NCBI GenBank assembly: GCA_943323725.2
Contig: CALPIW020000140.1
Span: 1 to 5,105 of the forward strand
DNA: 5,105 nucleotides
Direction of reading: 5' to 3'
DNA from: Polynucleobacter meluiroseus
Lineage (GTDB): Bacteria > Verrucomicrobiota > Verrucomicrobiia > Opitutales > UBA953
The notes below the pieces were generated by a model, which did not search any database, was not told the origin of the DNA, and saw only the letters and a list, made by a program, of their open reading frames with translations. Numbering within the stretch: position 1 is the first letter of the stretch; each line of letters opens with the position of its first letter. Below, one piece after another: positions 1-5,105 of this stretch. Position numbers and translations under genes: made by a program.

Positions 1-1110
1 GATGACCTGACTCCAGAGCAGTAGCGACTCCACCCTACCCTCCCCGGCCAGGCCGATGACGAGCAAGGCCGGCGCGAGCGCCGCTAGGCGGGTGGCCACA
101 CGGATGATCCACCCGGCCGTCTTGATCTTCAGGAAGCCTTCCAAGACGATCTGGCCGGCCATGGTGCCGGTGATGGTCGCGTTCTGACCCGACGCGAGCA
201 GCGCGACAGCGAAGAGCGTGCCGGCGAACGTCGCGCCGAGCACGCCGTCCAGGAGGCGATGGGCCTCGCGGATATCGGTCACGGCCTCCGGACGGCCATG
301 GAAGGCGGCGGCGCTGAGCACGAGCAGGCCGGCGTTGACGAAGAAGGCCAGGCTGAGGGCGAGCGTGGAATCCCACGTGGCGAAGCGCATGGCCTCGCGG
401 CGCTCTTCCTCGGTCCGGCCGAAATCGCGGGAACCCACGATCGACGAGTGGAGGTAAAGGTTATGCGGCATGACCGTGGCACCGATGATGCCGAGCGCCA
501 CGAAGAGCATGCCCGGGCGGGTCAGCACGTCGGTCGTGGGGATGAAACCCTTCACCATTTCGGCGACGACAGGCTTGGCCAGCAGGAGCTCCACGCCGAT
601 GCAGGCGGCGATGGTCAGGACCAACACGGCGACGAGCGACTCGAGCCAGCGGTAGCCGAGGCGCGTGAGCGCGAGCAGGACGAGCACGTCCAACGCGGTG
701 ATGATGGCGCCGAAGAACAGCGGGATGCCGAAGAGGATCTGCAGCGCGATGGCGGAGCCGAGCAGTTCGGCGAGGTCCATCGCGATGATGCCGAGCTGGG
801 CGGCGACCCAGAGGAACTTACCGACGAGCGGCGAATAGCGCTCCCGGCAGGCCTGCGCGAGGTCGAGGCCGGTCGCGACATTGAGGCGCACGCACAGGTG
901 CTGGAACAGGATCGCCATCAGGTTCGACAGCAGGATGACCCAGAGCAGCGCGTAGCCATACTGCGAACCGCCGGCGAGGTCGGTGGCCCAGTTACCCGGA
1001 TCCATATAACCGACGGACACGAGGAACCCCGGACCGACGAAACCGAGGAAACGACGAAAAGCAGTGAAGCGGGAGGCGTTACGGTCGGGATGCGGTTCGC
1101 CTGTTCTCAT
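1..1110 (-). CDS. mntH: NRAMP-family divalent metal (Mn2+/Fe2+) transporter MntH, C-terminus cut by window edge
   Basis: Proton-coupled importer of Mn2+ and Fe2+ in the inner membrane. The reverse strand is open for 370 codons from ATG at 1110 to position 1 with no stop, so the C-terminus is missing. Family signatures are clear: DPGNWATD in TM1 (residues 37-44), with metal ligands D37 and N40; MPHNLYLHS in TM6 (214-222), with M214 and H216; and GQNATITGTMAGQ in TM8 (308-320). The cut falls in what looks like TM10 (LLLWSQV), whose Q368 matches a conserved metal-site Gln. E. coli MntH has 412 residues, so roughly the last helix and tail are absent. The start is firm: an in-frame TGA lies at 1123-1125, and no other ATG lies between it and 1110. 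A GAGG stands only 3 nt before the ATG, closer than usual. The gene follows the small membrane protein by 32 bp on the same strand, which suggests an operon. I saw no MntR or Fur box or Mn riboswitch immediately upstream. Confidence 0.96.
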   Translation of the reverse strand, partial: MRTGEPHPDRNASRFTAFRRFLGFVGPGFLVSVGYMDPGNWATDLAGGSQYGYALLWVILLSNLMAILFQHLCVRLNVATGLDLAQACRERYSPLVGKFLWVAAQLGIIAMDLAELLGSAIALQILFGIPLFFGAIITALDVLVLLALTRLGYRWLESLVAVLVLTIAACIGVELLLAKPVVAEMVKGFIPTTDVLTRPGMLFVALGIIGATVMPHNLYLHSSIVGSRDFGRTEEERREAMRFATWDSTLALSLAFFVNAGLLVLSAAAFHGRPEAVTDIREAHRLLDGVLGATFAGTLFAVALLASGQNATITGTMAGQIVLEGFLKIKTAGWIIRVATRLAALAPALLVIGLAGEGRVESLLLWSQVI

Positions 1111-1142
1111 CAGCCTCGAGCATCACCGCCGCACGGACGCTG

Positions 1143-1559
1143 TCAATCCGCCGCCCGCCTGATGGCATCCATCGCCACCAGCGTCCAGAGGGCCGTCCGC
1201 CAGGCATGGGAGCGGATGAGGCTGCCGAGCGCGGGCGAGCCAGGGCCCTCGAACTGCAGGCGCCGGTGGCACGGTACGGACCAGAGCCCGGTAAGGGCCC
1301 AGCAGGCGAGGACCAGCCCCAGGGCCGGCCAGCCTTCCCCCGCGCTGAAGACCAGCCAGGCATGCCCGCCGAGCTGCAGCAGGAGCAAAGGACCGACGAC
1401 CCGGCCGACTTTCCGCGTATAGTCCTCGTGGTGGCGGGCGAACTCCGCGGCCTCCCAGCGGGCGAAATCCGGATAGGTGCAGAGCAGGATCAGCCAGGAC
1501 ACCGCGGCCATGGCGACGTCCACGCAGGCCAGCCCGAGAGCGAGTAAACGAGGGTCCAT
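1143..1559 (-). CDS. Small multi-pass membrane protein of unknown function
   Basis: A 138-residue hydrophobic protein, probably in the cytoplasmic membrane. Likely helices are residues 5-27, 54-73 and 78-96, with a weaker one near 118-133. Between the first and second helices is a polar loop with H43, H44 and several charged residues. After the third helix is VPCHRRL (95-101), followed near the end by an RSHAWRTALW stretch (116-125). The layout (a YP-aromatic motif after helix 1, a His-rich loop, then VPCHRRL and an R..WRT motif) resembles a family of uncharacterised bacterial four-helix proteins I have seen annotated only as conserved membrane proteins. I cannot name a function or a Pfam entry. 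Translation starts at ATG 1559 with no recognisable Shine-Dalgarno sequence. The gene lies 32 bp upstream of mntH on the same strand and diverges from the sulfatase gene. Co-transcription with mntH is inferred and does not prove a role in metal uptake. Confidence 0.85.
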   Translation of the reverse strand: MDPRLLALGLACVDVAMAAVSWLILLCTYPDFARWEAAEFARHHEDYTRKVGRVVGPLLLLQLGGHAWLVFSAGEGWPALGLVLACWALTGLWSVPCHRRLQFEGPGSPALGSLIRSHAWRTALWTLVAMDAIRRAAD

Positions 1560-1572
1560 GAGGGCACCGAAG

Positions 1573-1615
1573 TCGGTTTTACCCTTTGCACAAATCTTCC
1601 GGATGCTAAAACCGA
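1573..1615. repeat. Perfect 9-bp inverted repeat between divergent genes (candidate operator or paired promoter boxes)
   Basis: TCGGTTTTA at 1573-1581 is exactly the reverse complement of TAAAACCGA at 1607-1615, with 25 bp between the arms. It occupies most of the 59-bp gap between the two divergent starts (1559 and 1619). The arms are AT-rich for this GC-rich sequence. They could be half-sites for a dimeric regulator, or two mirrored -10-like boxes (TAAAAC), one per gene. The repeat is read directly from the sequence; any role is inference. Confidence 0.5.
1586..1612 (+). promoter_or_regulatory. Weak candidate promoter for the sulfatase gene
   Basis: TTGCAC (1586-1591) could be a -35 box and TAAAAC (1607-1612) a -10 box. 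The spacer is 15 bp, shorter than the usual 16-18, and both boxes are imperfect matches to sigma-70 sequences. If it is real, transcription would begin at about the ATG at 1619 and give a leaderless or near-leaderless mRNA. This would fit the lack of a properly spaced Shine-Dalgarno sequence: GAGG at 1614-1617 is just 1 nt from the ATG. Confidence 0.2.
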
Positions 1616-1618
1616 GGC

Positions 1619-3463
1619 ATGCCCCGCCCCTTCCTCGGTCTGCTCCTCGCCGCGCTTTCCTGCCTCCTGCCGCTCGGCGCCCAGGAGACCCCGCCCAATA
1701 TCGTGATCCTCTTCGCCGACGACCTCGGCATCAACGACCTCGGCTGCTTCGGTCGCAAGGACCAGCGCACGCCGAACCTCGATAAGCTCGCCGCCGACGG
1801 CGCCCGCTTCACGCAGGCTTACGCCGCGGCATCGGTGTGCTCGCCTTCACGTGCCGCCCTGATGACGGGCCAGAGCCCCGCCCGCCTGAAGATCACGACC
1901 TTCCTGACCGGACGCACCGACCGCTCCTCGCATCGCCTGCTCAGCGCGCCGATCAACCTGCACCTGCCAGCCGGCGTCCCGACGATCGCCGAACTGCTCA
2001 AGCCCAAGGGCTACGTGTCCGCCGCCGTCGGCAAGTGGCACCTCGGCGGCAAGGGCCATCAGCCGACCGATCACGGCTTCGACGAATACTTCCCCGGCCG
2101 CGCGAACCCCGGCGCGGAATCGCCGCAAGGCGGCAAAGGCGAGCTCGGTCAGGCGGACTTCGCTGCGAACTTCATCGCGAAGAACAAGGCCAAGCCCTTC
2201 CTGCTCTACCTCGCCTTCGATAACCCGCACATCCCGCTCGCCGCGCCGGCCAAGGGAATCGCGGCCAATGCGCAGTCCTTCCACCCGACCTACGCCGCGC
2301 TCGTCGAATCGCTCGACAACGCCTGCGGCCGCGTGCTCAAGGCCCTCGACGAACATGGCCTCGCCCAGAACACGCTGGTGGTCTTCGCCTCCGACAACGG
2401 CGGCGTGCACATCTCCGAGCTCAAGGAAAGCCCCGCGACCTACAACGCGCCCTCCCGCGCCGGCAAAGGCTACCTCTACGAAGGCGGCCTGCGCACTCCG
2501 CTGATCATCCGCTATCCCGGACGTCTCGCTTCGCGCGTGATTTCCGAACCCGTCGTGCTGGGCGACCTCGTCCCGACGATCTGCGCGCTGGCCAAGGTGG
2601 CCGCCCCGAAGACCCTCGATTTCCAGGACATCTCACCGCTGCTCTTCGATAGCAAGCCGCCGGCCGACGCCGCCAAGCGCCCGCTTTGCTGGCACCAGCC
2701 CCACTACATGAACCAAGGCGGCCGGCCCGGCGGCGTGATCCGCGAGGGCGACTGGAAACTCATCGAACAATACGAAGACGGCAGCCTCGAGCTCTACGAC
2801 CTCGCCAAGGATCCGAGCGAGCAGACCGACCTCGCCGCCGCCGAGCCGGCGCGCGTCGCCGCGATGCGCGGCAAGCTCGAAGCGTGGCGCCGGAGCGTCG
2901 GCGCCGAACCCACCAAGGCCAACCCGGACTTCGACCGCGCCGCCTGGGAGGCGTGCTTCGTCCAGACGGACGCGACGAAGCTCGCGGCCCTACCGACCTC
3001 CGAAGCCATGCGCCCCGTCCTCGCCGATTGGCGCAAGGCCATGGACGCCCGCGCCACCGAAGGCTCCAACACGCTCATCCACCTCGAAGCCCGCGACGCC
3101 AAGGTCAAAGGCACGAAGCTCAAGTATGAAGAGCCTCCGCAGAAGGACACCCTCGGTTTCTGGGTGAACGACGCCGACACCGCGGCATGGACCTTCACCG
3201 CGCCCAAGGCCGGTACCTACCGTGTGACCGTGCTCCAGGGCTGCGGCAAAGGCAACGGCGGCTCCGTCGTCGCGCTGGACACCGCCAAGGGCTCCTGCGA
3301 ATTCACCGTCGAAGAGACCGGTCACTTCCAGCGCTTCGTCCCGCGCGAAGTCGGCAAACTGACGCTCGTCGCCGGCGAGAACACGCTCACCGTGCGGCCG
3401 GTCAAGAAAGCCAAGGCCGCGGTCATGGACCTCCGCCGCGTGATCCTGGAGCGCGTCGAATAA
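1619..3463 (+). CDS. Secreted type I (formylglycine-dependent) sulfatase with C-terminal beta-sandwich module
   Basis: A complete 614-residue protein that should hydrolyse sulfate esters, probably on polysaccharide or glycan, outside the cytoplasm. Residues 1-21 look like a Sec signal peptide (hydrophobic core, cleavage likely after LGA). C15 lacks a good lipobox, so a lipoprotein is less likely. The alkaline phosphatase-like fold has the expected sites: D34-D35 (metal), CSPSR at 74-78 with C74 the residue converted to formylglycine, GKWHLG at 138-143 (K139, H141), H204 in NPHIPL, SDNGG at 258-262 (D259, N260 metal) and K283 before an EGG.RTP motif. A GDWKLIE strand and a LYDLAKDPSE segment (378-401) end the sulfatase domain. 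A helical stretch (about 440-478) follows, then a beta-rich module (about 485-613) resembling galactose-binding or CBM6-like domains of PVC-group enzymes. The substrate cannot be read from the sequence; a sulfated algal or host glycan is a guess. No sulfatase-maturing enzyme is encoded in this window, so one is needed from elsewhere. Confidence 0.95.
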   Translation: MPRPFLGLLLAALSCLLPLGAQETPPNIVILFADDLGINDLGCFGRKDQRTPNLDKLAADGARFTQAYAAASVCSPSRAALMTGQSPARLKITTFLTGRTDRSSHRLLSAPINLHLPAGVPTIAELLKPKGYVSAAVGKWHLGGKGHQPTDHGFDEYFPGRANPGAESPQGGKGELGQADFAANFIAKNKAKPFLLYLAFDNPHIPLAAPAKGIAANAQSFHPTYAALVESLDNACGRVLKALDEHGLAQNTLVVFASDNGGVHISELKESPATYNAPSRAGKGYLYEGGLRTPLIIRYPGRLASRVISEPVVLGDLVPTICALAKVAAPKTLDFQDISPLLFDSKPPADAAKRPLCWHQPHYMNQGGRPGGVIREGDWKLIEQYEDGSLELYDLAKDPSEQTDLAAAEPARVAAMRGKLEAWRRSVGAEPTKANPDFDRAAWEACFVQTDATKLAALPTSEAMRPVLADWRKAMDARATEGSNTLIHLEARDAKVKGTKLKYEEPPQKDTLGFWVNDADTAAWTFTAPKAGTYRVTVLQGCGKGNGGSVVALDTAKGSCEFTVEETGHFQRFVPREVGKLTLVAGENTLTVRPVKKAKAAVMDLRRVILERVE

Positions 3464-3476
3464 ACCCTCAGAGGGT
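3464..3476. repeat. Short palindrome at the convergent gene ends
   Basis: ACCCTC (3464-3469) and GAGGGT (3471-3476) form a 6-bp perfect inverted repeat around one base. It starts immediately after the sulfatase TAA and includes the TGA of the TPR gene. As RNA it could form only a small hairpin of about 5 bp with a 3-nt loop, and no U-run follows on either strand. It may contribute to bidirectional termination, but on sequence alone this is weak. Confidence 0.2.
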
Positions 3477-3773
3477 CGCGAGCAGGGCCCGCAGTTCCGC
3501 CTCCGGCTCCTCGTGTCCCTGCGACACGGCGAGCGCGAGCGCGTCCGCGAAAGCGGCCTTGGCGCCCTCTCGGTCACCCGCGGCGAGGAGGCTCTTGCCC
3601 AGGAGGATACGCGGCATCATCCAGTCGGCCTTGGAGGCCGCGGCGAGGCGCAGGTGCTCGACGGCCCCGGCGGCGTCCCCTTCGGTGAAGAGGGCCTGAC
3701 CGAGGGAGAAACGGAACAGCGGGTTCGCGGGATCGGCCGCGACGTGACGTCGGAAGATTTCGGAGCGGCCCAT
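3468..3773 (-). CDS. Small TPR (tetratricopeptide repeat) protein encoded directly after glgB
   Basis: A 101-residue, Ala- and Leu-rich helical protein with no signal peptide, presumably cytoplasmic. Two consecutive TPR units fill most of it: about residues 17-50 (LGQALFTEGDAAGAVEHL pattern) and 51-84 (LLGKSLLAAGDREGAKAAF pattern), followed by a capping helix (89-101). TPRs bind proteins; no catalytic residues are apparent and the partner is unknown. I chose ATG 3773 because the TPR-like sequence begins right after it. The frame is open upstream to an ATG at 3866, but those 31 codons overlap the glgB end and encode a Pro-rich sequence unlike a TPR. The chosen start lies 2 nt after the glgB stop (TGA-GC-ATG) with no clear Shine-Dalgarno sequence, which suggests translation by re-initiation after glgB. 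The gene converges on the sulfatase gene with a 4-bp gap. Confidence 0.85.
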   Translation of the reverse strand: MGRSEIFRRHVAADPANPLFRFSLGQALFTEGDAAGAVEHLRLAAASKADWMMPRILLGKSLLAAGDREGAKAAFADALALAVSQGHEEPEAELRALLATL

Positions 3774-3775
3774 GC

Positions 3776-5105
<1,330 letters not shown>

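Noticed and set aside
259..1422. Plus-strand open frame of 387 codons, opposite mntH and the small membrane gene
   Set aside because: It lies antisense to a clear NRAMP gene with all family motifs and runs across the gap into the next gene. Its product is rich in Glu, Asp, His, Gln and Gly, as expected from the complement of hydrophobic helix codons in GC-rich DNA, and resembles no family I know.
1847..2410. Minus-strand open frame of 187 codons inside the sulfatase gene
   Set aside because: It is antisense to the catalytic core of the sulfatase, has no family resemblance, and is explained by GC-rich codon use.
3464..3476. Rho-independent terminator at the convergent junction
   Set aside because: The stem is only 5-6 bp with a tiny loop and no T-run follows on either strand, so I listed it only as a palindrome.

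Overview
The window is a GC-rich stretch of ordinary bacterial chromosome. It holds five protein-coding genes and almost no spare DNA, and I saw no tRNA, rRNA, CRISPR array, insertion sequence or phage gene. A secreted formylglycine sulfatase with a C-terminal beta-sandwich extension of a kind I associate with the Planctomycetes-Verrucomicrobia group, the weak ribosome binding sites, and a glgB paired with a tiny TPR gene all suggest a Verrucomicrobia-like organism, perhaps of the Opitutus type. That placement is inference, because the window has no phylogenetic marker.

Layout from left to right: (1) positions 1-1110, minus strand, an NRAMP-family Mn2+/Fe2+ transporter (mntH) whose C-terminus is cut by the left edge; (2) 1143-1559, minus strand, a small multi-pass membrane protein of unknown function just upstream of mntH and probably co-transcribed with it; (3) 1560-1618, a 59-bp divergent intergenic region with a perfect 9-bp inverted repeat; (4) 1619-3463, plus strand, an exported type I sulfatase with an intact CSPSR maturation motif; (5) 3468-3773, minus strand, a 101-residue TPR protein that converges on the sulfatase with a 4-bp gap; (6) 3776-5105, minus strand, the C-terminal part of the glycogen branching enzyme GlgB, whose N-terminus lies beyond the right edge.

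The genes do not form one pathway. They make three transcription units: a metal-transport pair (membrane protein plus mntH), a single sulfatase gene that probably helps strip sulfate from polysaccharide outside the cytoplasm, and the end of a glycogen-synthesis unit in which the TPR gene follows glgB so closely that translational coupling is likely. I found no convincing new system. The points most worth checking are the symmetric element between the divergent genes, the possibly leaderless sulfatase start, the sulfatase's C-terminal module, and the two unexplained small proteins.
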